A DNA stretch of 63,152 nt, from positions 1-63,152 of the forward strand of contig JAISFF010000006.1 in NCBI GenBank assembly GCA_031263725.1, read 5' to 3'. The number at the start of each line of letters is the position of its first letter. Positions within the stretch are counted from its first letter, which is position 1. Below the pieces are notes generated by a model. The model had not been told where the DNA came from and searched no databases. It saw only the letters and a program-made list of their open reading frames with translations. Source of the stretch: Lysobacteraceae bacterium. GTDB lineage: Bacteria; Pseudomonadota; Gammaproteobacteria; Xanthomonadales; Xanthomonadaceae. Position numbers and translations under genes: made by a program. Positions 55,051 to 63,152 of the stretch are shown here, in pieces.

Positions 55051-55617
55051 TCAATCCGCGCGGCCCGAGAACTCTCCGGTCGTGGTGCTGACCAGGATGC
55101 GCTCGCCGTTGGCGATGTACTCCGGCACCATGATCTCGATGCCGGTGCTGAGCTTGGCCGGCTTCGGGCGCTTGGTGGCGGTGCCGCCCTTCAGTTCCGG
55201 CGGGGTTTCGATCACTTCCAGCGCGACGGTCTGCGGCAGCTGCACCGCCACCGGCTGGTCGTCGATGATCTGCACATAGCAGCCGGCAAGGCCGTCGGTG
55301 ATGTAGCCGGTCATGTCGCCGACGACATCGGCATCCAGCGTGTAGGGCGTGTAATCCTCGTCGTCCATGAAGACGAAGGCCTCGCCATCCTTGTACGAGA
55401 ACGTCGCCTGGCGCCGGCTCAATTCGACTTCTTTCAGGTCGTCGTCCGCGCGCAGGCTCAGATCGAGCTTGGCTTCGCCAGGCACCGAATACAGGGTGAA
55501 ACGGAAGGTGACATTGCCGCCGCGGCCCTGCGGGGCGCTGCGATCGATATCGCGGACCTGATAGACGTTGCCGTTATGTTCGATGACGTTGCCTTTCTTG
55601 ACTTCACTGGCTTTCAT
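55051..55617 (-). CDS. yeiP: Elongation factor P-like protein EfpL (YeiP)
   Basis: The 188-residue protein has three EF-P beta-barrel domains: KOW-like ([20 protein letters not shown]), central ([20 protein letters not shown]) and C-terminal ([20 protein letters not shown]), ending GRAD like E. coli YeiP. The loop that carries the modified lysine in EF-P reads SAPQGRGGN here, with Arg32 at the tip, which places it in the EfpL/YeiP subgroup. EfpL helps ribosomes past stalling motifs without lysine modification. The ATG is preceded by a leader with a small CCCGTCA / TGACGGG hairpin and GATAAT as a possible -10 near 55678-55683. Confidence 0.9.
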   Translation of the reverse strand: MKASEVKKGNVIEHNGNVYQVRDIDRSAPQGRGGNVTFRFTLYSVPGEAKLDLSLRADDDLKEVELSRRQATFSYKDGEAFVFMDDEDYTPYTLDADVVGDMTGYITDGLAGCYVQIIDDQPVAVQLPQTVALEVIETPPELKGGTATKRPKPAKLSTGIEIMVPEYIANGERILVSTTTGEFSGRAD

Positions 55618-55781
55618 GGAGACGGGTATCCGTTGCTGGGTGGTATCCGGGACGGGCAGGCCCGTCATGTGACGGGCGATTATCCCGCATCTTGCCCGGC
55701 AATCGCGTATCCGCCGCGTATTCCCGGCGGCCGTGGCATCGCGGCGGTTACAATGCCCGCGGTTTTCCAGTGATGTAGCCA

Positions 55782-56576
55782 ATGCCGAACCTTCCCGCCG
55801 ACGATCAGCGCTGGATCCGCCATTCCCTGATGCTGGCCGATCGCGCCGAACGCGAGCATGACGAAATCCCGGTCGGCGCGGTGCTGGTCGATGCCGACGG
55901 ACAGGTGTTGGGCGAAGGCTGGAACCGCAATGTTTCCGATCACGATCCCAGTGCGCACGCCGAAATCGTGGCGATGCGCCAGGCCGGACAGCGTCTGGGC
56001 AATCACCGCCTGTCGGGTTGCACGCTGTACGTGACGCTGGAACCCTGCGCGATGTGCGCGATGGCGGCGGTGCATGCGCGTGTCGCGCGATTGGTGTTCG
56101 CCGCATACGATCCCAAGACCGGCGCGGCCGGCAGCGTTTTCGATCTGCTGGCCGACCCGCGTCACAACCATCGCATCGAGGTGCGCGGCGGCGTGCTGGG
56201 CGAGGAAGCCGGCCGGCGTCTCACCGATTATTTCCGGCGTAAGCGCGGCAAGGCGACATCAGACCCTATGACAGGCATGCCGGGACAGGGGGCGGGGCGG
56301 CGGACCGTGTTCGATGTTACCGCCCGGGTCATCCGCGACTGGGACTGCCATGGACTGCTGGCGGGCGGCGCGCCCGCGGACGAGTTCGATTCGGAGATCG
56401 CGGCTTTGGCGAGGCAGGTTGCGCGGATTGCCAGTCCGGCCGATGCGGCGCATGCCGTCGCCAGGGTGTTCGTCGCGGCTTTCGGCGATGCCGGAATCGA
56501 TGCCGCTGCTTGCGGGCCGGTCGGCAAACGCTGGTTCGATGCGCTGCTTGCCGAAGGATTGATCGCCGGTGATTGA
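55782..56576 (+). CDS. tadA: tRNA adenosine deaminase TadA with extra C-terminal domain
   Basis: TadA converts A34 to inosine in tRNA-Arg. Residues 1-157 are a complete TadA: His59 and Glu61 in SAHAEIVAM, Cys89 and Cys92 in EPCAMCAMA, and the family end [18 protein letters not shown] then YFRRKRGK. About 95 more residues follow without a stop. They contain [20 protein letters not shown] (187-206), a pattern like the small DUF1871 domain, which occurs alone in other bacteria. E. coli TadA is 167 residues, so this is a fusion. The in-frame ATG codons at about 56268 and 56277 could also start the second domain separately. Confidence 0.9.
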   Translation: MPNLPADDQRWIRHSLMLADRAEREHDEIPVGAVLVDADGQVLGEGWNRNVSDHDPSAHAEIVAMRQAGQRLGNHRLSGCTLYVTLEPCAMCAMAAVHARVARLVFAAYDPKTGAAGSVFDLLADPRHNHRIEVRGGVLGEEAGRRLTDYFRRKRGKATSDPMTGMPGQGAGRRTVFDVTARVIRDWDCHGLLAGGAPADEFDSEIAALARQVARIASPADAAHAVARVFVAAFGDAGIDAAACGPVGKRWFDALLAEGLIAGD

Positions 56577-56629
56577 GGCGGCTGCCGCTCTCCGGAGTGG
56601 ATGGCACGAATGTACCGGCAAGTATCACT

Positions 56630-57095
56630 GCCATGCGGTTGGCACGGCTGCGCCATCATTGTGCCGGTGTCGATTCCGCGCCGGCTTCGATCGACTATGC
56701 CAGAGCGCGGACACGGCGCAAGAACCTGTCCATCGATTACATCCTGGCCGATATCCGCCGGATGCGGGTGGCGGGACCGTTCGACCTGGCGATACCGATC
56801 TTCGGTGAATTGCATGACCTGCGTGGCGGACGCTGGAACAGGGGCTTTTTCCCGAGCCACCGCATCTGCTGCCGCGGGGAAAATATTCGGGACGATAGAG
56901 ACGGCGACCACAACGACGCGGTATTTCGTTGTTGATGCCGCTACCGCAGAGATCGCCGGGTATCGCACCAGGCATGAAGGCCTGCCACGATGCGCAATAT
57001 GTGGACATGCTTGAAGCGGCGGGCATGCGCCGGGGTGAAGATGGTCGTCCGGGGACTGGCCGGCCGGAGAGGCTTTTACCGGAAAGCTGCACGTC
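56630..57095 (+). pseudogene. Decayed class I SAM methyltransferase gene
   Basis: Three frames each carry a recognisable piece in the right order. The first (about 56630-56840) reads HHCAGVDSAPASIDYARART and LSIDYILADIRRMRVAGPFD then LAIPIFGELHD, the SAM-binding half. The second (about 56890-56985) reads TRYFVVDAATAEIAGYRTRH. The third (about 56995-57095) reads QYVDMLEAAGMRRGEDGRPG. At least two frameshifts and an internal deletion separate them, and the glycine-rich SAM motif at the start is lost. This accounts for most of the gap between tadA and orn. Confidence 0.7.
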
Positions 57096-57194
57096 TATAC
57101 CGGTCGGTGCGATCATAAGCAGACAGCTTCACCCGTGCGCACGTAGCCATGATTGGCGCGACGCGGTCATTCAACTTTTGCCGAATGGAAATCT

Positions 57195-57764
57195 ATGACA
57201 GCCATCAACACGGAACTGGATCGCCTGATCTGGATCGACCTGGAAATGACCGGACTCAATACCGATCATGATTCCATTCTGGAAATCGCCACCGTCGTGA
57301 CCGATGCGCAGTTGCAGGTGCTGGCGACCGGGCCGGAACTGGCGATCGCGCATCCGCTGGCGGCGCTGGAAAAGATGGATGACTGGAACCGCAACCAGCA
57401 CAGCCATTCGGGCTTGTGGCGACGGGTGCTGGAGAGTCGGGTGTCGATGCAGGAGGCCGAACGGCAGACGCTGGATTTTCTCGCGCAATGGGTGCCGGCG
57501 GGGGTCTCGCCGATCTGCGGCAACTCCATTTGCCAGGACCGCCGCTTCCTGCATCGCCTGATGCCGCGGTTGGAGCAGTATTTCCATTACCGCAATCTGG
57601 ATGTCAGCACCTTGAAGGAACTGGCGCGCCGCTGGGCGCCGCAGGTGCTGGCTTCGCACTGCAAGCAGGCCGCGCATACCGCACTGAGCGACATCCACGA
57701 TTCGATCTCGGAACTGCGGCATTACCGCAAGCACATGGCGGAACTGGGCGAAGCGCCGCGCTAG
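57195..57764 (+). CDS. orn: Oligoribonuclease
   Basis: Orn degrades RNA dinucleotides, including pGpG from cyclic-di-GMP breakdown. The 189-residue DEDDh exonuclease has Asp15 and Glu17 in [11 protein letters not shown], the middle Asp in [15 protein letters not shown], and the last His and Asp in [20 protein letters not shown]. The start at 57195 matches the family N-terminus. A short GCGAGC / GCTCGC hairpin follows the stop but without a T-tract. Confidence 0.97.
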   Translation: MTAINTELDRLIWIDLEMTGLNTDHDSILEIATVVTDAQLQVLATGPELAIAHPLAALEKMDDWNRNQHSHSGLWRRVLESRVSMQEAERQTLDFLAQWVPAGVSPICGNSICQDRRFLHRLMPRLEQYFHYRNLDVSTLKELARRWAPQVLASHCKQAAHTALSDIHDSISELRHYRKHMAELGEAPR

Positions 57765-57887
57765 CGAGCGCTGCTCGCTGCGGCGCTGGACGCCCGATCA
57801 CGGAAGGACGGGCGGGCATATCAGGAAGCACAAGGCATCGCCTTGGATGGCCATGAAAAGATCGAGAAACCCAATGTACAGCGGGCG

Positions 57888-58847
57888 CTATCCGTTGCCG
57901 GCGCTTGTGTCGCCGGGTTGCTTTTCCATCGGCGAAGCCTGCGGATTCGCCGAGATCAGCGAGGCCACCTGCTCGCCGGTCAACGGAATATCGTTGTGGT
58001 GATAGAGGTGCAGGTCCCGCTGCGGATACGGAATCGACAGGCCGCTGCCGAGCAGGCGATCGCGGACGCTCTGCAATATCTGGCTCTGCGCCAGGCCGAA
58101 GTCGCTATTCCTGGCATAGGCGTAAAGCATCAGATTGACCGTGCTGTCGGCCAGCGCGGTGACACGCACGAAAGGTTCCGGCGATTCGAGTATCAGCGGG
58201 TGTTCGTTGGCGATGTCGAGCAGGATCCCCTGCGCCTTGGTCAGATCGTCGTCATAGCCGACGCCGACTGGCACTTCCAGGCGCCGGTTCGGCAGCGAAC
58301 TGAAATTGACGATCGGTGTGGTGGTGATGATGCTGTTCGGCAGCGTCACCACGCGTTCGTCGAAGGTGCGCAACTTGGTCTGGAAGACCCGCACTTCCTG
58401 CACGATGCCTTCCTGGCCGTTGACGATCACATGGTCGCCGTCGCGGAAGGGGCGCAGTGCGATCAGCATCACGCCGGAAGCGATGTTGGACAGCGAGTCC
58501 TTCAATGCCAGGCCGATGGCCAAGCCGGTGGCGCCCAGCACCGCCAGCAGCGAAGTGGTGTTGACCCCCAGATGCGCCAGCACCACCACCGCGACGATCA
58601 GCACGCTGATCGCATAGGTCAGGTTGCGCAGGAAACCGCGCGCAGTGGCTTCGACCTTGGCGCGCGCCAGGATGCGGTCCAGGGCGCGGCTCAGCAGCTT
58701 GGCCAGCGCCAGGCCCACGCCCAGCAGCAACAGCGCCACCAGCAGTCGCAAGCCGTAGGTCTGCAGCAGCTGCGGCCAGTCGATGCCGCTCAGATCCGGC
58801 GTGCCCTGCACGGGTTCGAACGCGGATTTGAGGGCGGCGACGCTCAT
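57888..58847 (-). CDS. mscS: Small-conductance mechanosensitive channel (MscS family)
   Basis: The 319-residue protein has three membrane helices (about 32-52, 75-95 and 98-125), with the pore helix [20 protein letters not shown] followed by the MscS beta domain ([20 protein letters not shown]) and a cytoplasmic alpha-beta domain with [20 protein letters not shown]. The size and plan match E. coli MscS (286). It releases solutes on osmotic downshock. The start overlaps the ppsA stop in ATGA. Confidence 0.93.
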   Translation of the reverse strand: MSVAALKSAFEPVQGTPDLSGIDWPQLLQTYGLRLLVALLLLGVGLALAKLLSRALDRILARAKVEATARGFLRNLTYAISVLIVAVVVLAHLGVNTTSLLAVLGATGLAIGLALKDSLSNIASGVMLIALRPFRDGDHVIVNGQEGIVQEVRVFQTKLRTFDERVVTLPNSIITTTPIVNFSSLPNRRLEVPVGVGYDDDLTKAQGILLDIANEHPLILESPEPFVRVTALADSTVNLMLYAYARNSDFGLAQSQILQSVRDRLLGSGLSIPYPQRDLHLYHHNDIPLTGEQVASLISANPQASPMEKQPGDTSAGNG

Positions 58848-61216
58848 CGAGCCTTGGATTTGGCCAGCCGCAACCAGGTATCGACGACGGTGTCGGGATT
58901 CAGCGATACCGATTCGATGCCTTCCTGCATCAGCCATTCGGCCAGATCCGGATGGTCGGACGGACCCTGGCCGCAGATGCCGACATAGCGGTTCTTGGCG
59001 CGCGCGGCCTTGATCGCCATCGACAGCATCTTCTTGACCGCCGGATTGCGCTCGTCGAACAGATGCGCGACGACGCTGGAATCGCGGTCCAGTCCCAGGG
59101 TCAGCTGGGTCAGGTCGTTGGAGCCGATCGAGAAGCCATCGAAGATTTCCAGGAACTCGTCGGCCAGCAGCGCGTTGGAGGGCAGCTCGCACATCATGAT
59201 GATCCGCAGACCGTCCTCGCCGCGCTCGAGGCCATGCCTGGCCAGCACTTCGATGACCTTGCGGCCTTCCTCCAGCGTGCGCACGAAAGGAATCATCACC
59301 CACAGGTTGGTCAGGCCCATTTCGCCGCGGACCCGGCGCACCGCCTGGCATTCCAGCGCGAAGGCCGGCTCGAACCCGGGATCGACGTAGCGGCTTGCGC
59401 CACGGAAGCCGAGCATCGGATTCTCTTCTTCCGGTTCGTAGCGGCTGCCGCCGATCAGGTTGGCGTATTCATTGGTCTTGAAGTCGGACAGACGCACGAT
59501 CACCGTGTTCGGCGCGACCGAGGCGGCGATGGTGGCGATGCCTTCGGCCAGACGGTCCACGTAGAAGCTGACCGGGTCGGCATAGCCGGCCATCTTTTCG
59601 TCGATCTTCTTCCTGGTCTGCGGATACTGCTGGTCGTATTCGAGCAGCGCCTTGGGATGCACGCCGATATGGCTGGCGATGATCATTTCCAGCCGCGCCA
59701 GGCCGATGCCGGCGTTGGGCAACTGGCCGAAATCGAACGCGCGCTCGGGATTGGCGACGTTCATCATGATTTTCAGCGGCGCGGGCGGCATGTCCGCCAG
59801 GTCGGTGGTCTCGCGGGTGAACTCCAGCTTGCCGGCGTAGATGTAGCCGGTATCGCCCTCGGCGCAGGAAACCGTGATCTGGCCGCCGTTCTCGATGGCG
59901 TCCAGCGCATTGCCGGTGCCGACCACGGCGGGCACGCCCAGTTCGCGGGCGATGATCGCGGCATGGCAGGTGCGGCCGCCACGGTTGGTGACGATCGCCG
60001 AGGCGCGCTTCATCACCGGCTCCCAGTCCGGATCGGTCATGTCGGCGACCAGGACATCGCCCGGCTGAACCTTGTTCATATCGTCGAGGGAACGCACCAC
60101 GCGCGCGGCACCGTTGCCGATCTTGTTGCCGATTGCGCGGCCTTCGGCGATGACCGGGCCACGCGTCTGCAACGTGTAGCGTTCGATCTGGGTGGCGTGT
60201 CCGCGCGACTTCACGGTTTCCGGGCGCGCCTGCAGGATGTAGAGCTTGCCGGTGATGCCGTCCTTGCCCCATTCGATGTCCATCGGGCGGCCGTAATGCT
60301 GCTCGATGGTCAGTGCCTGCTTGGCCAGCTCCTGCACGTCCTTGTCGGTGATCGAGAAACGGCTGCGCAGCTCGGCCGGGGTGTCCTCGTTGCGGACGCG
60401 TTCGCCGGGCTTGTCGGAATACACCATGCGAATCTGCTTGCTGCCCAGCGAGCGGCGCAGGATCGCCGGTTTGCCCTGGCGCAGGGTCGGCTTGTAGACG
60501 TAGAACTCGTCCGGATTGACCGCGCCCTGGACAACGTTCTCGCCCAGACCATAGCTGGAGGTGACGAAGACCACGTCGCGGAAGCCGGACTCGGTATCCA
60601 GGGTGAACAGCACGCCGGCGGCGCCGACATCCGAACGCACCATCAGCTGGATGCCAGCGGACAGGAACACATCCTCGTGTTTGAAGCCGTGGTGGACGCG
60701 GTAGGCGATAGCGCGGTCGTTGTACAGGGAAGCGAACACTTCCTTGACCTTGCGCACGACATCGTCGGCGCCGGTTACGTTCAGGAAGGTCTCCTGCTGG
60801 CCGGCGAATGAAGCATCCGGCAAGTCCTCGGCGGTGGCCGAGGAGCGCACCGCCACTGCCACGTCACCGCCGCCGTTTTCGGTGCACAACTTGGCGTAGG
60901 CGTCGCGGATTTCCTGGTCCAGCCCGGGCTGTAGCGGCGCATCGACGACCCAGCCGCGGATTTCCTTGCCCGCCTGCGTCAACGCCGGCACATCCTCCAC
61001 ATCGAGCTTGGCGAGGCGGTCGAAAATGCGGTTGGACAGGTCGTTATGGGTGATGAAGGCCTGATAGGCCTCGGAAGTAGTGGCGAATCCGCCGGGTACC
61101 GAGACGCCGAGGCCGGCCAGATGGGAAATCATCTCGCCGAGCGAGGAATTCTTGCCGCCGACCCGGGCCAGATCGGCCAGGCCCAACTGATGCAACCAGA
61201 GGATGTTCTCGTTCAA
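58844..61216 (-). CDS. ppsA: Phosphoenolpyruvate synthase
   Basis: PpsA makes phosphoenolpyruvate from pyruvate and ATP for gluconeogenesis. With the TTG at 61216 as start the protein is 790 residues, close to E. coli PpsA (792), and begins [20 protein letters not shown] after Met; TGGGAG lies eight bases upstream. It has the nucleotide-binding domain ([20 protein letters not shown]), the phosphohistidine His418 in [20 protein letters not shown], and the PEP-binding C-terminus with [12 protein letters not shown]. Thr416, two residues before the histidine, is the site regulated by PpsR. The frame is open 16 codons further upstream. Confidence 0.96.
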   Translation of the reverse strand: MNENILWLHQLGLADLARVGGKNSSLGEMISHLAGLGVSVPGGFATTSEAYQAFITHNDLSNRIFDRLAKLDVEDVPALTQAGKEIRGWVVDAPLQPGLDQEIRDAYAKLCTENGGGDVAVAVRSSATAEDLPDASFAGQQETFLNVTGADDVVRKVKEVFASLYNDRAIAYRVHHGFKHEDVFLSAGIQLMVRSDVGAAGVLFTLDTESGFRDVVFVTSSYGLGENVVQGAVNPDEFYVYKPTLRQGKPAILRRSLGSKQIRMVYSDKPGERVRNEDTPAELRSRFSITDKDVQELAKQALTIEQHYGRPMDIEWGKDGITGKLYILQARPETVKSRGHATQIERYTLQTRGPVIAEGRAIGNKIGNGAARVVRSLDDMNKVQPGDVLVADMTDPDWEPVMKRASAIVTNRGGRTCHAAIIARELGVPAVVGTGNALDAIENGGQITVSCAEGDTGYIYAGKLEFTRETTDLADMPPAPLKIMMNVANPERAFDFGQLPNAGIGLARLEMIIASHIGVHPKALLEYDQQYPQTRKKIDEKMAGYADPVSFYVDRLAEGIATIAASVAPNTVIVRLSDFKTNEYANLIGGSRYEPEEENPMLGFRGASRYVDPGFEPAFALECQAVRRVRGEMGLTNLWVMIPFVRTLEEGRKVIEVLARHGLERGEDGLRIIMMCELPSNALLADEFLEIFDGFSIGSNDLTQLTLGLDRDSSVVAHLFDERNPAVKKMLSMAIKAARAKNRYVGICGQGPSDHPDLAEWLMQEGIESVSLNPDTVVDTWLRLAKSKAR

Positions 61217-61361
61217 GCGCGATGCTCCCAGTGACCATCCGCCCGGTCGGGCAGCGTTGGCCACGTCCCAAGAAAGAAGCCGTTATGATGCAGTCCGGCA
61301 CCGATACAGACAAGCTTGATTTGTCGGGCCTAATCGTGGTTAGCCCTGAGATTCCCTATTC

Positions 61362-62183
61362 ATGACCGACATCCGCCCCGTGTTCTATGTTTCCGATGGC
61401 ACCGGCATCACCGCCGAAACCATTGGCCACAGCCTGCTGACCCAGTTCAGTGGATTCAGTTTCGCTACCGACCGGATTTCCTTCGTCGATAGCCCGGAAA
61501 AGGCGCGGGACGCTGTGGAACGCATTCGCGAGACCGGCGAACGCTACGGGGTCCGCCCGATCGTGGTCAATTCCTGCGTGGACCAGCAGCTGAGCTCGAT
61601 CCTGGCCGGTTCCGGGGCGTTGATGCTGGACGTGTTCGCACCGTTCATCGAACCGCTGGAGCGCGAACTGAACGCGCCGCGGCAGGCCAGGGTGGGGCAG
61701 GCGCACGGTCTGGTCGATTTCGAGACCTATCACCGCCGCATCAATGCGATGAATTTCGCTCTGACCCACGATGATGGCGTATCGCTGAACTACGACGAGG
61801 CCGATCTGATCCTGGTGGCGGTATCGCGGGCGGGGAAAACGCCGACCTGCATCTATCTGGCCTTGCATTATGGGATTCGCGCCGCCAACTATCCCCTGGT
61901 TGACGAGGACCTGGAATCGGACCAGTTGCCGCAACGCCTTCGCGCCTACCGGCGCAAGCTGTTCGGACTGACCATCGATCCGGAGCGGTTGCAGCAGATC
62001 CGCCAGGAACGCCGACCCAATTCCAATTACGCCATGCTGGAAACCTGCAAGAGGGAGATCGCCGCCGCCGAAGCCATGTTCCGCGCGCAGCGGGTGCCGA
62101 TCCTGAGCACCACGCATACCTCGATCGAGGAGATTTCCAGCAAGGTATTGTCCACGCTGGGACTGCAGCGGGGCATGTTTTGA
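61362..62183 (+). CDS. ppsR: PEP synthase regulatory protein PpsR (DUF299 kinase/phosphorylase)
   Basis: PpsR inactivates PpsA by ADP-dependent phosphorylation of a Thr near its active-site His and reverses it by phosphorolysis. The 273-residue protein has the family signature [18 protein letters not shown] near the N-terminus and the P-loop [14 protein letters not shown] at about 154-167. It is divergent from ppsA across 145 bp, the common arrangement in Proteobacteria. Confidence 0.95.
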   Translation: MTDIRPVFYVSDGTGITAETIGHSLLTQFSGFSFATDRISFVDSPEKARDAVERIRETGERYGVRPIVVNSCVDQQLSSILAGSGALMLDVFAPFIEPLERELNAPRQARVGQAHGLVDFETYHRRINAMNFALTHDDGVSLNYDEADLILVAVSRAGKTPTCIYLALHYGIRAANYPLVDEDLESDQLPQRLRAYRRKLFGLTIDPERLQQIRQERRPNSNYAMLETCKREIAAAEAMFRAQRVPILSTTHTSIEEISSKVLSTLGLQRGMF

Positions 62184-62339
62184 CCGCAGTATATCGAGGT
62201 TGGGGAAGGCATCCGGCGGCGGGTTCCGGCAACCGCGATACGGCCAGGGGTGGCCTGCGAATCGTCATGATGATGATGTCGCCGTGCGCATGGCGGTACG
62301 GGCGGCGTTTCTTTCACGATTTGGGAACTGGAGGCCGGT

Positions 62340-62828
62340 TTGCAGCGTAATGCCAGCAACGCGCGTATTCCCAGCCTGAGCCGTTTCGGCTGGCTGATGG
62401 GGCTGTATGCGGAAAACTACGTTCGCATCAATCGCCTGTTCGCACCTGGGAACCTGGATGTGGGTGCCTACGTATCGTCCGTGGGCGATGGGCTGGGCCT
62501 GCGGCTGGAGGTGATGGAACGGCACCGCTATACCGTGGAACTGAAATTGACCTACGACCTGCGCGACTGGATCACCGGCGAGCTGGACCCTTCCGCCTAC
62601 ATGCGGTTTTATTGCGATGCGAAACAGGCCGAGGCCACGCATTGCTATATCGGCCGGCGCTGGCAGGACGCGATCGGCCTGTATCCGCCGCCGGCCGAAG
62701 TCATCAGCCATCGGCTGCGCATGAACACCTTCCTGGGCAAATGGCTGGAATATCTGGCCGGTTGCGGGCATGGCGTGGCCACGCTGGCACGGGTGGGCGC
62801 GCAACCGGAGGTGGCGGTCGGCGGCTGA
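62340..62828 (+). CDS. DUF1249 family protein (YqiB-like)
   Basis: The 162-residue protein has the conserved DUF1249 parts GWLMGLYAENYVRINRLFAP, YTVELKLTYDL and AYMRFYCDAKQAEATHCYIG, ending with RMNTFLGKWLEYLAGCGHG. The function is unknown; in E. coli yqiB lies beside cpdA and nudF. The start is TTG 62340 with GGAGG seven bases upstream, unusual but the only candidate that fits the family start. Confidence 0.88.
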   Translation: MQRNASNARIPSLSRFGWLMGLYAENYVRINRLFAPGNLDVGAYVSSVGDGLGLRLEVMERHRYTVELKLTYDLRDWITGELDPSAYMRFYCDAKQAEATHCYIGRRWQDAIGLYPPPAEVISHRLRMNTFLGKWLEYLAGCGHGVATLARVGAQPEVAVGG

Positions 62829-62999
62829 AGAACTCATTCATCAGCGCCCGGCTGCGATCACCCAGGCGGCCGCGTGCGCATTGTGCCGACACTTCGACGT
62901 TGCCGGAGAATTTCCGTGAGATGTGGAACGGTCGCATCCTGCAAGCCTTGTCTTCATGGGGGCGCTGGCGCAGGGGAACCGCCCGCGAGCGGCATCATT

Positions 63000-63152
63000 T
63001 CAACGGGGCGGTTCCTGCGCCCTGTGCCTGGGCAGTACGAGCCGGTATTGTCCGCGATCGCCGGCTCCGGCGCCGCGAAGCTCGACGTTGGCGCACAGCG
63101 CGTCGCCGCACAGCACCACATCGGCCTGGTCATAGGCGCGCAGCAGATTCGC
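63000..63152 (-). CDS. C-terminal fragment of an unidentified protein (5' end outside window)
   Basis: A minus-strand frame enters from the window end and stops at 63000-63002, giving 50 residues: ANLLRAYDQADVVLCGDALC, then ANVELRGAGAGDRGQYRLVL, ending PRHRAQEPPR. The composition and third-position G+C look coding, but I do not recognise the family. The preceding 62829-62999 holds no gene; a long-range inverted repeat (AACCGCCC near 62978 and GGGCGGTT near 63005) flanks the stop. Confidence 0.5.
   Translation of the reverse strand, partial: ANLLRAYDQADVVLCGDALCANVELRGAGAGDRGQYRLVLPRHRAQEPPR

Noticed and set aside
54726-55091. 121-codon plus-strand frame after the D-2-hydroxyglutarate dehydrogenase homologue
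   Set aside because: No recognisable motif, and it overlaps the efpL 3' end on the opposite strand.
62923-63135. 70-codon plus-strand frame at the window end
   Set aside because: Ser- and Arg-rich shadow of the minus-strand partial gene, which has better coding character.
1-63152. tRNA, rRNA, CRISPR array, insertion sequence or prophage genes
   Set aside because: I read all intergenic regions and found no cloverleaf-like arrangement with conserved tRNA boxes, no regularly spaced repeats, and no transposase, integrase or phage structural protein.

Overview
The window is high-G+C DNA from a gammaproteobacterium, most likely of the Xanthomonadaceae (Lysobacterales). The evidence is gene order: maf / yceD-rpmF-fabHDG-acpP-fabF-mltG-tmk-holB-pilZ, then rpoE-rseA-mucD-lepA-lepB-DUF4845-rnc-era-recO, a mtnBCD cluster, a GumN-type protein and the type IV pilus PilZ directly after holB. 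I cannot name the genus from the sequence alone.

Layout. 1-183 is the end of an autotransporter gene. 481-10352 is a fatty-acid and housekeeping block: maf faces away from a probable single operon of yceD, rpmF, the fab genes, mltG, tmk, holB and pilZ, with a strong sigma-70 promoter at 1124-1152. An AT-rich 86-residue ORF sits between fabD and fabG. 10503-12554 is a fadB/fadJ-type beta-oxidation gene read convergently. 12830-22542 holds the envelope-stress operon rpoE-rseA-mucD (MucD looks like a lipoprotein), then lepA, lepB, DUF4845, rnc, era and recO. 23123-34848 holds a PAP2 phosphatase with a GT4 glycosyltransferase, xseA-queG, and divergently nnr-tsaE-amiC-mutL-DUF1684-gumN-like. 34980-40097 (minus) holds methionine salvage genes mtnC, mtnD and mtnB and two tandem APC amino-acid permeases.

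40827-48695 is the most unusual stretch. One good promoter is followed by six tightly packed genes: a GtrB-like GT2 transferase, a methyltransferase, a GtrA-like membrane protein, an extended SDR, a GMC oxidoreductase, and an 828-residue GT-C-type membrane protein ending in a probable beta-sandwich sugar-binding domain. I read this as a candidate undescribed system that makes, modifies, flips and transfers a lipid-linked sugar. Next to it, on the other strand, lies a membrane-anchored tandem AAA+ ATPase with no protease domain and unusual pore loops.

51470-63152 holds serA divergent from a D-2-hydroxyglutarate dehydrogenase homologue, efpL (yeiP-type EF-P paralogue), tadA with an extra C-terminal domain, orn, a small MscS channel, and ppsA divergent from its regulator ppsR, then a DUF1249 gene and a gene cut by the window end.

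A recurring theme is decay. At least five gene remnants lie between intact genes: a second lepB 3' end, a 5'-truncated GFA-family gene, an internally deleted GNAT gene, a PepSY-type gene start, and a frameshifted methyltransferase. They suggest a lineage losing accessory genes while its core operons stay intact. I saw no tRNA, rRNA, CRISPR array, insertion sequence or prophage gene.
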